Below are positions 49,230-57,730 of a stretch of 64,000 bases of DNA, in pieces; the first letter of the stretch is position 1, and every line of letters begins with the position of its first letter. Source of the stretch: Sandaracinaceae bacterium (GTDB lineage: Bacteria; Myxococcota_A; Polyangia; Polyangiales; Houyiibacteriaceae); contig JACKEJ010000010.1 in the NCBI GenBank assembly GCA_020633055.1, positions 434,001 through 498,000 on the forward strand. Reading direction: 5' to 3'. The position numbers and the translations under genes were made by a program. Below the pieces are notes generated by a model, which worked only from the letters and a program-made list of their open reading frames with translations, made no database searches and had not been told where the DNA came from.

Positions 49230-50675
49230 ATGAACGACCTGTGGGAATCGACGCTGCTACGTCTCCAAAAGACGATCTCCCCCGAGGCCTTCGAGAGCTG
49301 GATCGCCGACATCGAGTTCGGTGGTCTCCTCGACGGTCAACTGACGCTGCGCGTGCCCAACAGCTTCCAGCTCGAGTGGGTCCACAACAACTACGAGTCG
49401 CTGGTGCTGGACCTGTGCCGCGAAGAGGCGCGCTACACCAACCACGCGGCCCCCACCGCCATCGTGTGGACGGTCGACGCCGACCTGCAGGCGCGCGCCA
49501 CCGCCGCGCGTAGCGCCGAGCCCGCGCCGCCACCCGCGCAACGCCCGCCCCTCCAGGGCGCGAACGGTCGCCCATCGACGCCCGCGGCGGGCATCCAGGT
49601 GGCGCGCCCGAGCTTCACGTCGCAGTCGTCGCTGCCGCAGCCGCCGCCGGTCGCGGACCTCAACCCGATGTACAGCTTCGACAACTTCGTCGTCGGGCCC
49701 AGCAACCAGCTCGCGCACGCGGCCAGCGTGGCCGTCGCGTCGTCGCCCGGCACCCGCTACAACCCGCTCTTCATCTACGGCGGCGTCGGTCTCGGCAAGA
49801 CGCACCTCGTGAACGCCATCGGCCACACCGTGCTCGCCAACAACCCGGGCGCGAGCATCCTCTACCTCTCGGCCGAGCGCTTCACGAACGAGTTCATCTG
49901 GTCGCTGCAGAACCACCGCATCGCGCAGTTCCGCGAGCGCTACCGCAGCGGGTGCGACGTGCTGTTGATGGACGACATCCAGTTCCTGGCCGGCCGCGAG
50001 CAGACGCAGGAAGAGTTCTTCCACACGTTCAACGCGCTGCACCACGCGAACAAGCAGATCGTGGTCACGTCCGACGTCTACCCGCAGCAGATCCCCGAGA
50101 TGGAGGAGCGCCTCATCAGCCGCTTCCAGTCCGGCATGGTCGCCGACGTGCAGGCGCCCGAGGTGGACACGCGCGTGGCGATTCTCCAGACCAAGGCCGC
50201 CGGCGAGGGCATCCAGCTCAGCCAAGAGGTGGCCCACTTCCTCGCGCAGGTGGTGAAGAGCAACGTCCGCGAGCTCGAAGGCACGCTCACGCGCTTGGCT
50301 GTCTTGGCCGAGCTCCGCAGCCGCCCCATCGACATGGAGCTGGCGCGCGAGGCCACGCGGACGGTCATGCCGCAGATGGACCAGGTCACCAGCGTGGAGG
50401 ACATCCAGCGCGCCGTGTGTGAGTACTTCGGCGTGCGCATGGCGGACCTCAAGGGCAAGAAGCGCACGCGCTCCGTCAGCCACCCGCGCATGATCGCGAT
50501 GTACCTGTGCCGCGAGCGCCTGGGTACCAGCTACCCGGACCTCGGCAGCCGCTTCGGGGGCAAGGACCACACGACGGTCCTCAGCGCCTACAAGAAGATC
50601 GGCCGCCTGCTCGAGGAGAACGACGACAAGGTGTTGGACGCCATCACCGCCGTCGACCGCAAGCTCGGGCTCTGA
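49230..50675 (+). CDS. dnaA: Chromosomal replication initiator protein DnaA
   Basis: DnaA binds the origin boxes and opens DNA. I take the ATG at 49230 (MNDLWESTLLRLQKTISPEA), with GAAGG 9 bases before it; a TTG at 49224 is possible but too close to that site. The 481-residue protein has domain I, a Pro/Ala/Gln linker (about 90-145) and AAA+ domain III. Walker A is GGVGLGKTHL, Walker B LLMDDIQFLAGREQTQEEFF, and the arginine-containing ERLISRF follows. Domain IV carries the DNA-binding signature FGGKDHTTVLSAYKKI. It stands alone, without dnaN. Confidence 0.98.
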   Translation: MNDLWESTLLRLQKTISPEAFESWIADIEFGGLLDGQLTLRVPNSFQLEWVHNNYESLVLDLCREEARYTNHAAPTAIVWTVDADLQARATAARSAEPAPPPAQRPPLQGANGRPSTPAAGIQVARPSFTSQSSLPQPPPVADLNPMYSFDNFVVGPSNQLAHAASVAVASSPGTRYNPLFIYGGVGLGKTHLVNAIGHTVLANNPGASILYLSAERFTNEFIWSLQNHRIAQFRERYRSGCDVLLMDDIQFLAGREQTQEEFFHTFNALHHANKQIVVTSDVYPQQIPEMEERLISRFQSGMVADVQAPEVDTRVAILQTKAAGEGIQLSQEVAHFLAQVVKSNVRELEGTLTRLAVLAELRSRPIDMELAREATRTVMPQMDQVTSVEDIQRAVCEYFGVRMADLKGKKRTRSVSHPRMIAMYLCRERLGTSYPDLGSRFGGKDHTTVLSAYKKIGRLLEENDDKVLDAITAVDRKLGL

Positions 50676-50678
50676 ACG

Positions 50679-50717
50679 TCGGGCGCTGCACGGGTGGGGC
50701 GCAGCGCCCACGCTGCG
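50679..50717 (+). terminator. Two competing hairpins after dnaA
   Basis: GGGCGCTGC (50681-50689) pairs with GCAGCGCCC (50701-50709). The CGCAGCG at 50700-50706 can instead pair with CGCTGCG at 50711-50717. The second hairpin excludes the first. There is no T run. It could be a terminator or an attenuator-like switch before the small secreted-protein gene. Confidence 0.4.
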
Positions 50718-50801
50718 TGACGGGAGCCCGCGCGCAGCGTCTGAAAGAAGTTTGAGCCGGTCGCCGACGAGGCGCGTTCGGGAGGTGAAAGGACACTCAC
50801 C

Positions 50802-51089
50802 ATGACCCGTACCCTCCTCACCTCTCTCCTCCTCGCCCTCACCCTCTTCGCTGGCACGACGCCGCTGGGCGTCTCCTCCGCGCGTGCCTGCGGAGACTAT
50901 GGCGACTTCCAGCTCCTCCGCGTCCAGGAGGTCGAGCACGCCGTCGACCTCCACTTCTCGTCGGCTCGGCGCGGGGTGCACGTCGAAGCCATGTGGGGCA
51001 CCTCCATCCGAGACGGGAACGCCAGCACGATGGTGCGCTTCGCGCGCCGCGGCGTGACGTACGACCAGCGCATCGTAACCGCTGCATAA
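50802..51089 (+). pseudogene. Small secreted protein gene, 5' part (split by IS66 element)
   Basis: The frame starts at ATG 50802 with a clear signal peptide (MTRTLLTSLLLALTLFAGTT then SSARA) and codes for CGDYGDFQLLRVQEVEHAVD and so on. The true gene part ends with YDQRI at 51074. The last four residues and the TAA (51087-51089) belong to the IS end. Joining 50802-51074 with 53862-53927 removes the element and one copy of the repeat. It restores a 112-codon frame ending LTFSADGWHVTRGGQLVRVG. The function of the original protein is unknown. Confidence 0.88.
51068..51074. repeat. Target-site duplication, left copy
   Basis: GCGCATC stands directly before the left IS end and again directly after the right end (53855-53861). 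IS66 elements usually give 8-bp duplications. The eighth base differs here (A left, C right if the boundary moves by one). Confidence 0.8.
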
Positions 51090-51159
51090 ACCCGCTCTCG
51101 TCGAGCGCGGAGGACCGCCTCACACTGGGCTCATGCTTCCGGCGATCAGCTCGACGCGC

Positions 51160-53007
51160 TCAGGCGCGGTCCTCCGCGGGCGACTCTTCGCCCGGGCGGC
51201 GCAGCGGAATGGGGTCGGGCACGGTGATCCATCCGACCTCGGCCGCGAGCTCGGCGGGATCCAGTCGGGCGCGCGTCTGGTTCCAGACGAGGGGCGCGAG
51301 CTCGAGGTAGCGGTCCTCGGGCCAGCATGGGAGGACGCGGATCAGGTCGCGGATGTACTCGCGGGGGTTCAGGTGGTGGAGCTTGGCGGAGGCGATGAGC
51401 GTGAGGTGCGCCCCGGCGTTCTCGGCGTGCTTGGTGCTCCCGGCGAACAGGGCGGCGTCGCGGATGCGGACCACCTTGCGCAGCTCGCGTTCGCTCCAGT
51501 TGTTGTCGATGCGCAGGCGCCCGTCGGTCAGCACGGCGCGGAGCGGCCCCTCCTGACGGACGACGTATCCCAGCGCAGCGCGGGCAGGTCCGCGGCGCTT
51601 CTTCTCGCGCTCGTAATGCTGCTTCGCGAAGTCGACGAACTCGTCGATCAAGGGCGCGAGGTGCTGCAGGCGCCGCGCCTTGATGGTGGACGGTGGAGGC
51701 TTGCCGGCACGGCAGCGCCGCTCGACCTCGAAGATCTTGTGCAGATACACGAGCCCCTCGCGCCCTATCGCGAGCTTCGCGAACGCGGCCTCGAAGAACT
51801 TCCTTCGCGCGTGCGACCAACACCCCACCTCGGTGGGCAGCTCGTCGTCGGGCGCGTCAGGGTCAGCGGGCCGAAAGAGCGCGTTGTACACGCTACACGC
51901 GTCGGCCTGGATGTGGCCGCCGTAGCCTTTGAACAGCGTGACGACGTCTTCGCTGCGCTGGCGCTCCGTGAAGTTGAACAGGATGTGGTCGCGGTCCGCG
52001 ATGCGCACGAAGTAGTGGCCCTTGCGACAGGGCCGCCGTGGGCCGTCGTCGAGCTTGCCCGGTTGCACCGCGAAGCCCGTGGCGTCGGTGGCGATGCAGA
52101 ACGCGCTCATCAACGCGTCCCGCTCCATGGCGGCGACGATGGTCTCGTTGAAGCGCGAGCCGAGTTGGTCGAGCCAGCGGCTCATCGTGCCCCGGTCGAG
52201 CGAGACGCTCTCGAAGAGCAGCTCCTGCTCCTGACGGTAGAGCGGGAGGCCTTTGCTGAACTTGTCGGTGATGACCTCCGCCAGCACCGACGGCGCCGCG
52301 AGGCAGCGCGGCAGCAGCTCGGGCGGCATGTCCGCCGTGAACAACTCGGTGCGCCCGTTCTCGTCAGGGAGCGTGGCGTAGGTCGTACGGAGGATCTCGA
52401 CGTGGATGTACTCGGCGGGCTTGCGTCCGAGCTTGTGGCTGGCCTCTGGCTCCGGCAGGCGACGGGCTAGCCCGTCGTCAACGAGCTTCTCCATGTGTGG
52501 ATCCGTCAGCGACACGGTCTCCTTGCGCAGCCCCATCTCCTCTACCCGACGACGCCCGGTGGACTTCGACCGGCGCTTCTTCTTCGCCTCCGGGTCGTTG
52601 CTGTCACCGCTCTCATCGCTCGGGTCATCGTCGCTCTCGGACGGGTTGCCCATGGCACCCGCGAGCGCGTCCAACTTCTGCGTCAGCGTCTCGAACTCGA
52701 GCTGCAGCTGCGTGGTGTCTGCACGCTCTGCGGACGCGATGAAGATCTTGCGCTTGAGTAGCTTCAGCTCCAGCTGCAGCTGCATGTACGCCTCGCGCAG
52801 CGCCTCGTACTGCGCCGCCTGCTTGGCAATCTGCGCCGCTGCGGCATCGAGCTTGGCCTCGCGCGCAGCAAGTGCCGCGTCGCGTGCGGCAAGCTCAGCG
52901 TCGCGTGCGGCGAGTTCGGCGTTGCGCTCCGCGAGCGCGGCCACGAGCTTGTCCACGAGCTCGCCGCGCTCTCCGGTCAACGACTCGAGGTCTGCCTTCG
53001 TCGCCAT
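51160..53007 (-). CDS. tnpC: IS66 transposase TnpC
   Basis: The 615-residue transposase begins with a coiled-coil (residues 1-110, ELAARDAELAARDAALAARE). An acidic Ser/Asp linker and basic zinc-ribbon-like region (KKKRRSKSTGRRRVEEMGLR) follow, then the DDE catalytic domain. The first Asp is in CIATDATGFAVQPGK, the second in HIQADACSVYNALF, and the Glu in DNNWSERELRKVVRIRDAAL. The WSHARRKFFEAAF block between them is typical of IS66. It ends 85 bases from the left IS end. All catalytic residues are intact. Confidence 0.95.
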   Translation of the reverse strand: MATKADLESLTGERGELVDKLVAALAERNAELAARDAELAARDAALAAREAKLDAAAAQIAKQAAQYEALREAYMQLQLELKLLKRKIFIASAERADTTQLQLEFETLTQKLDALAGAMGNPSESDDDPSDESGDSNDPEAKKKRRSKSTGRRRVEEMGLRKETVSLTDPHMEKLVDDGLARRLPEPEASHKLGRKPAEYIHVEILRTTYATLPDENGRTELFTADMPPELLPRCLAAPSVLAEVITDKFSKGLPLYRQEQELLFESVSLDRGTMSRWLDQLGSRFNETIVAAMERDALMSAFCIATDATGFAVQPGKLDDGPRRPCRKGHYFVRIADRDHILFNFTERQRSEDVVTLFKGYGGHIQADACSVYNALFRPADPDAPDDELPTEVGCWSHARRKFFEAAFAKLAIGREGLVYLHKIFEVERRCRAGKPPPSTIKARRLQHLAPLIDEFVDFAKQHYEREKKRRGPARAALGYVVRQEGPLRAVLTDGRLRIDNNWSERELRKVVRIRDAALFAGSTKHAENAGAHLTLIASAKLHHLNPREYIRDLIRVLPCWPEDRYLELAPLVWNQTRARLDPAELAAEVGWITVPDPIPLRRPGEESPAEDRA

Positions 53008-53089
53008 CGCTGGGTCGACTCATAGGATCTAGGATCCCGCTTGTCCATAGCCAGATCCGAGATTCTTCACGCACGCGCACGCTATCGGA

Positions 53090-53446
53090 TCAATGCACCG
53101 ACGGAGTGGTGTTGCGCTTCGCACGCGCGCGCGGAGGAGGCAGCTCTATGCCGTCTAGCAGCACGTCCAGCTGGTCCTCGCTCAGCTCCACCACGCGTCC
53201 TTCGTCGATGGGCTCGGGGAGCTGGAAGCGTCCACGGTCGAGGCGCTTGTAGAAGATGCAAAGGCCCGTGCCGTCCGCGAAAATCGCCTTGAGGGCGGTG
53301 CGCCGACGGTTGAAGAAGATGAAGAGTCCACCGGTGCGCGGCGAGCGGCCGACGCGTTCCTGCACCTCGCCTGCAAGGGTGTCGAAGCTCTTGTGCAGGC
53401 TCACCGGGTCGAGCGCGACGAACACCTCGATATCGGCCGGGATCAT
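53090..53446 (-). CDS. tnpB: IS66 accessory protein TnpB
   Basis: The 118-residue protein starts MIPADIEVFVALDPVSLHKS and has the IS66 Orf2 signature GLFIFFNRRRTALKAIFADG then CIFYKRLDRGRFQLP. Its start overlaps the tnpA stop by 4 bases, the usual coupling in this family. tnpC follows after 82 bases. TnpB is needed for IS66 transposition, though its role is not understood. Confidence 0.95.
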   Translation of the reverse strand: MIPADIEVFVALDPVSLHKSFDTLAGEVQERVGRSPRTGGLFIFFNRRRTALKAIFADGTGLCIFYKRLDRGRFQLPEPIDEGRVVELSEDQLDVLLDGIELPPPRARAKRNTTPSVH

Positions 53447-53796
53447 CGCACCACCTCCGGGCGCTCGAGCACCGCGAGCACGCGCGACAGCGTCTCCTCG
53501 TCAAACCCGCGCTCCACCTCCACGCGCACCGCCCCAACCGACAGCCGCACCCCGGTGCCGCGCGTCACGGACGTGGCCGTCACCGTCGGCCGCGTCGGAC
53601 GCACCAGAGCCATCCGAATCTCCGCGCCTGACTTCGCGATCTTTCGCGCCGCCTTCTTCTCGTCCTGCATCCGCGCCGACCACGACCAGAGCCGGGTCAC
53701 ATTCAGGCCGCGCGCCTCGCAGTACGTCCGCGCCGTCTCCCCGCTCGCTCGCCACGCACGCACGTGATCGGGCCATTCACCCTGGAGTCTCTTCAT
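53443..53796 (-). CDS. tnpA: IS66 DNA-binding protein TnpA
   Basis: From ATG 53796 the 117-residue product reads MKRLQGEWPDHVRAWRASGE, with a helix-turn-helix-like segment TARTYCEARGLNVTRLWSWS and a basic patch. A beta segment VRLSVGAVRVEVERGF and the end LSRVLAVLERPEVV fit IS66 Orf1. An in-frame codon at 53823 would reach into the IS end and is less likely. It is the promoter-proximal gene, starting about 60 bases from the right IS end. Confidence 0.9.
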   Translation of the reverse strand: MKRLQGEWPDHVRAWRASGETARTYCEARGLNVTRLWSWSARMQDEKKAARKIAKSGAEIRMALVRPTRPTVTATSVTRGTGVRLSVGAVRVEVERGFDEETLSRVLAVLERPEVVR

Positions 53797-53854
53797 CCCC
53801 CGAGCGTGGGGCTCGCTCCGCATCTCGTGAAGAGCGGGTCCATGCAGCGGTTAC

Positions 53855-53927
53855 GCGCATCGAGCTCACGTTCAGCGCGGACGGGTGGCACGTCACGCGT
53901 GGCGGCCAGCTGGTGCGCGTGGGGTGA
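53855..53927 (+). pseudogene. Small secreted protein gene, 3' part (split by IS66 element)
   Basis: After the right copy of the duplication (53855-53861), the frame reads ELTFSADGWHVTRGGQLVRV then G and TGA (53925-53927). It is exactly in phase with the 5' part at 50802-51074. This piece alone has no start or ribosome site and is not expected to be translated. Confidence 0.85.
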
Positions 53928-53956
53928 CCCGCGCACCCCGGACGACCCCAGCCGGC

Positions 53957-54805
53957 CTACCCGTCCCGCTCGTCCTGTGTGCGCAGCAACCCTCCCACGC
54001 TCACGTCGAAGCGGCTGCGCACCAGGTCGAGGATGCTCTCCAGCTCCGACACGGGCAGCGCCAGCTGTGCGCCCAAGTGGCGCTTGGTCTCCGTGGCGAC
54101 CTCCTCGCGTGCCGCAGCGAGCTGTCGCACGACGGTCGCGCGCGACACGCCGTACATGCTCGCCAGCTGAGGCAACGTCACACGCTCGACGAAGTGCAGG
54201 CGCAGCAGGTTGCGCTCACGCGCGCCGAGTCCGCGGATGGCGCGCTCGAAGCTGGCACGAAACGCCGGGCGGTACTGTGCCTTCAGGATGGCGCGCTCGG
54301 GATCCAGTGCGTCGATGTCGTCCGCGGCGCGCTCGTCGTCGACGGCGTCCGCCTCGCGGCGCGTCTTGCGCAGCATGCTGATGGCGGTGCGCGTGGCGCT
54401 GACCTTGATCAAGCCGCGCAGCGAACCACGCCCAGCGTACTCCACCAGCTTGGGTGTGGGCCCCAGCAGCAGCTTGGCGCGCAGCTCCTGGCCCACGTCG
54501 TCCACCATCGCAGGCGGCAGCCGCAGCGCGGTCAGCGCGGGCGCGACGAGCGAGAAGTAGTCCCGCTCGAGCACCTGGGCCGAAAACGCGCTGCCGTGCG
54601 CCACACCCACCGCGAGCGCCAGCTCGTGCGCGGCCTCGTCCGACAGCGAGTCGAGCGAAACAGGCAGGCGCGCGAGAGCATCGACGTAGGCCGGCAGCGG
54701 CAGCTCGGGATCCACCGACGCGCTGGCGACGAGCGCCTCCAACCGCTCCGCGGCGACGGTCGCGCGGTCGCCACGCTCGCGCTGGTATCGTTCGGTCCAA
54801 TGCAC
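53957..54805 (-). CDS. Sigma-70 family RNA polymerase sigma factor (Myxococcota-type)
   Basis: The 282-residue protein has a sigma region-2-like part (about 85-150, YFSLVAPALTALRLPPAMVD). It also has a region-4 helix-turn-helix (about 195-245, LGARERNLLRLHFVERVTLP then SMYGVSRATVVRQLAAAREE). The N-terminal 80 residues are specific to a Myxococcota subfamily of sigma-like proteins. It is divergent from a zinc-finger/kinase gene, 59 bases between starts. That is the typical position of a sigma factor with its regulator. Confidence 0.85.
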   Translation of the reverse strand: MHWTERYQRERGDRATVAAERLEALVASASVDPELPLPAYVDALARLPVSLDSLSDEAAHELALAVGVAHGSAFSAQVLERDYFSLVAPALTALRLPPAMVDDVGQELRAKLLLGPTPKLVEYAGRGSLRGLIKVSATRTAISMLRKTRREADAVDDERAADDIDALDPERAILKAQYRPAFRASFERAIRGLGARERNLLRLHFVERVTLPQLASMYGVSRATVVRQLAAAREEVATETKRHLGAQLALPVSELESILDLVRSRFDVSVGGLLRTQDERDG

Positions 54806-54864
54806 ACGCAGAGTGTACTCGCCCAGGCCGCAGACGGCACCGATGGTCGGCCCGCGGAGCGCTA

Positions 54865-57588
54865 ATGACCTGCCCCGACGAGCTCACGCTGTGGACGCTG
54901 GTCTCGGGCGGACTCGACGAGGACGCGCTGGCCTCGCTGGACGCGCACCTGGACGCGTGCGCCGAGTGCCGCGAGCTGGTCGGCGTGCTCGCATCGGGGC
55001 AACGACCGGTCCCCGACCTCGATGTGCCGGTCGGGACGCGCCCGATCGGCGCCGCTCTGGGGCGCTTCGTGCTCGAGTCCCTCCTGGGACGTGGCGCGAT
55101 GGGCGAGGTCTATGCGGCGCGGGACCCCGAGCTCGGGCGCACGGTCGCGCTCAAGGTGCTGCACTCGCTGAGCGACGCGCCAGACGGAAACGCACGTCTC
55201 TTGCGCGAGGCGCAGGCGATGGCGCGGCTCACCCATCCCAACGTGATCCAGGTCTACGAAGTGGGCAGCGACGGAGGGGACGCGTACGTCGTGATGGAGC
55301 GCGCCGCGACGAACCTACGCGCGTGGCAGGCGCAGCGCCCAACCGCGCGCGAGGTCCTGCGGGCCTACGACGAAGCGGCCGCGGGGCTCGAGGCAGCCCA
55401 CGCCCACGGTGTCGTGCACCGAGACTTCAAGCCGGAGAATGTCCTGCTGAGCGACGACGGGCTGGCCAAGGTGGCGGACTTCGGCCTCGCGGGAGAGCTC
55501 CGGGGAGCGTCACACGCGCTCGACGAGCCAGTCACCACGCTCACCTGCACGGGCGCGCTGCTGGGCACCCCGGCGTACATGGCCCCCGAGCAGCTGCGTG
55601 GCGAGCCCGCGAGCCCTGCGACGGACCAGTTCGCCTGGTGCGTGTGCGTGTGGGAGGCGCTGACGGGGGCGCGTCCCTTCGAGGGTCGAACGCTGCGGGA
55701 GCTGCGCGAGTCCATCGAGCGCGGCGTCCCCCACGACCGGGCGCTGGCTCACCCGCTCGTGAGCGTGCTCGCGCGCGGCCTCCAGCCGCTCCCAGCGAAC
55801 CGCTACCCCGACATGACGGCGCTGCGTGCGGCGCTACGCGCGGCGGACCCTGAGCGCGCGTCGCAACGGCGCCGAGTCGTGCTGGGATGGGCGGCGAGTG
55901 CCCTCGTACTGGCGGCGAGCGTGGCCCTCGTGGTGCTCCGTACGCTCCCGGCGCCAGCGCCAGCGCCCGACCCTTGCGAGGCGACAGCCGCGCAGCTCGA
56001 CGCACACGCCGCGCGAGCTCGCGCCGCGCTGGGCGCAGCGCTCCCTGCGACGAGCCGAACGTTGCGCTCGCAGCTGGAGGCCCAGCTCGCAGCGTTCCAC
56101 CGCGCCCAGCTCGCCGAGCTCGACCGCGTGTGTGCGGCGCGCGGCGCGGGGCCGTCCCGCGCTGCATTCGCGGCCCAGCTCACGTGTCTCGAAGCGCAGG
56201 CCGACGCCGCAGCGCGGCTGCCACCCAACGGAAGCCCACGCATCGCGGAGTCGCTCGCGGATGCGGTCGACGCGCTCCCCGACCCGCGCCGCTGCGATAC
56301 CGGAGGTCACACCTCGACCCCCGCCTTGGAAGCCGTCGCCCGAGGGTTGGGCCAGGCGCGCGCCAGGCTCGCCGCGGGAGCTGCGCCACTGGCGTTGATA
56401 GCGGTCGAGGCGGCCGCGGCCGACGCCGAGAGCGCGGACGACGAGGCGACGAGCGCGCGTGTCGAGGTCGTTCGCGCACAGGTGCTCCGCGCGCTCGACC
56501 GCTTCGAGGAAGCGGACGGCGCGGCGCGCCGGGCGCTGGTGGCCGCTGAACGTGCCGACGCTCCATGGGAGCGCGCCGACGCGTGGCTCGAGCTGCTGGC
56601 CATCGCCGGCAGCCGCGGCGACTACGAGCGCGCCGCGCGCGAAGCCGAGCTGGCCGAGGCCGCGGTCGCGCGGCTCGAGAGCCCCGCGCTGCGTGAGACG
56701 TACCTGCATCGCCGCGGCCTCGCACGCGCCCACCTCGGGCAGCTGGCGGAAGCCCGCGCGGACCTCGAGCAGGCGCTCGCGCTGCGGAGCGCGAGACTCG
56801 GCGAGGAGGCCGTCCAGCTGGCGTCCCTCCACGCGAGCCTGGGGCACGTCGAACGCATGGACGCACACCTCCCCGTCGCGCAGACCCACCACGAGCGGGC
56901 GTTGGCGCTGGATGCGCCCTTCGGCCCCGACCACCCGCGTCACGCCAACCACCTGCACAACATCGCTGGCGTGCTGCGGCTGATGGGCCAAGCCATCCAG
57001 GCCCGCGCGCTCTACGAAGAGGCGCTGAGCATCCGGCGCCGCGCCCTCGGCGACATGCACACGGACGTCGCGCTCAGCCACAACAGCCTCGGCCTGGTGG
57101 ACGCGGACGCCGGCGACTGGGACGCCGCGCGCGCCCACTGGGAGACCGCGCTGCGGCTCTTCACGACGGCGGGCCACGCGGACGCCGCCCTCGCGGAGCG
57201 CAACCTCGCGCTCGCCGCGCTGGCGCAAGGAGACCCCGCGCGCTCGCTCGCGCATGCCCTGGCCGCCCTACGCTCCGACGAGGCGCGAGCTGGGCCCGAC
57301 GCGCAGGCGGTGGCCGCGGATCTGCTCGCCGTCGCGCGCGCGCTGCTCGCGCAGGGACGCCGCGCGGAGGCAACAGCCCGCGCAACGCGCGCGCTCGAGA
57401 TCGCTCGAACCCATCGCGACGATGCGCTGTCCACGGCGGCCCGCCAGCTCCTGACAGCGGCAACGCCCGCTGCGACCCAACCCCACCCGGCGCGAACGAC
57501 ACCCGCGCGCCGACCGCCCGCCACGACACCCCTCGTCCCGCCCGTGCGTCGCGAGGGGGCCTACGGCGGAGGGGAGGTTTGGGAGTAA
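54865..57588 (+). CDS. Ser/Thr protein kinase with anti-sigma-like zinc finger and TPR region
   Basis: From ATG 54865 (GGAG before it) the 907-residue protein has an N-terminal zinc-finger resembling anti-sigma ZAS domains (HLDACAECRELV, residues about 30-43). A kinase domain follows at about 65-335: LGRGAMGEVYAARD, VALKVLH, HRDFKPENVLL, DFGLAGEL, GTPAYMAPEQLRG. One membrane helix at about 340-360 (GWAASALVLAASVALVVL) and a long TPR array outside (about 500-860, LEQALALRSARLGEEAVQLA and THHERALALDAPFGPDHP) complete it. Divergent to the sigma factor, it may hold or release that factor through the zinc finger. Confidence 0.93.
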   Translation: MTCPDELTLWTLVSGGLDEDALASLDAHLDACAECRELVGVLASGQRPVPDLDVPVGTRPIGAALGRFVLESLLGRGAMGEVYAARDPELGRTVALKVLHSLSDAPDGNARLLREAQAMARLTHPNVIQVYEVGSDGGDAYVVMERAATNLRAWQAQRPTAREVLRAYDEAAAGLEAAHAHGVVHRDFKPENVLLSDDGLAKVADFGLAGELRGASHALDEPVTTLTCTGALLGTPAYMAPEQLRGEPASPATDQFAWCVCVWEALTGARPFEGRTLRELRESIERGVPHDRALAHPLVSVLARGLQPLPANRYPDMTALRAALRAADPERASQRRRVVLGWAASALVLAASVALVVLRTLPAPAPAPDPCEATAAQLDAHAARARAALGAALPATSRTLRSQLEAQLAAFHRAQLAELDRVCAARGAGPSRAAFAAQLTCLEAQADAAARLPPNGSPRIAESLADAVDALPDPRRCDTGGHTSTPALEAVARGLGQARARLAAGAAPLALIAVEAAAADAESADDEATSARVEVVRAQVLRALDRFEEADGAARRALVAAERADAPWERADAWLELLAIAGSRGDYERAAREAELAEAAVARLESPALRETYLHRRGLARAHLGQLAEARADLEQALALRSARLGEEAVQLASLHASLGHVERMDAHLPVAQTHHERALALDAPFGPDHPRHANHLHNIAGVLRLMGQAIQARALYEEALSIRRRALGDMHTDVALSHNSLGLVDADAGDWDAARAHWETALRLFTTAGHADAALAERNLALAALAQGDPARSLAHALAALRSDEARAGPDAQAVAADLLAVARALLAQGRRAEATARATRALEIARTHRDDALSTAARQLLTAATPAATQPHPARTTPARRPPATTPLVPPVRREGAYGGGEVWE

Positions 57589-57730
57589 CGGCCGTCGAGC
57601 TTCGATGCCGCAGCGTGCCATCGCGCCCGGGCGACATCGGTCGAACGCTCCGGCGGTGCGAAAGGACCCCTGACGCCTGCTGACGCCCTCCTGACAGGTG
57701 CTGTCAGAGACGGCATGCTAAGCGCCCCCC

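Larger units (their letters stand above)
51075..53854. mobile_element. IS66-family insertion sequence, complete (2780 bp)
   Basis: The ends GTAACCGCTGCATAAACCCG (51075-) and the reverse complement of 53832-53854 match at 21 of 23 positions. The difference is only at the middle two bases (AA against GG). The element carries the three IS66 genes tnpA, tnpB and tnpC in order on the minus strand. Direct repeats GCGCATC flank it. All three reading frames are open, so it looks recent and potentially active. It splits a small secreted-protein gene about 0.4 kb downstream of dnaA. Confidence 0.95.

Noticed and set aside
49257..50981. A 574-codon minus-strand frame opposite dnaA.
   Set aside because: Composition is typical of a shadow frame and dnaA itself is certain.
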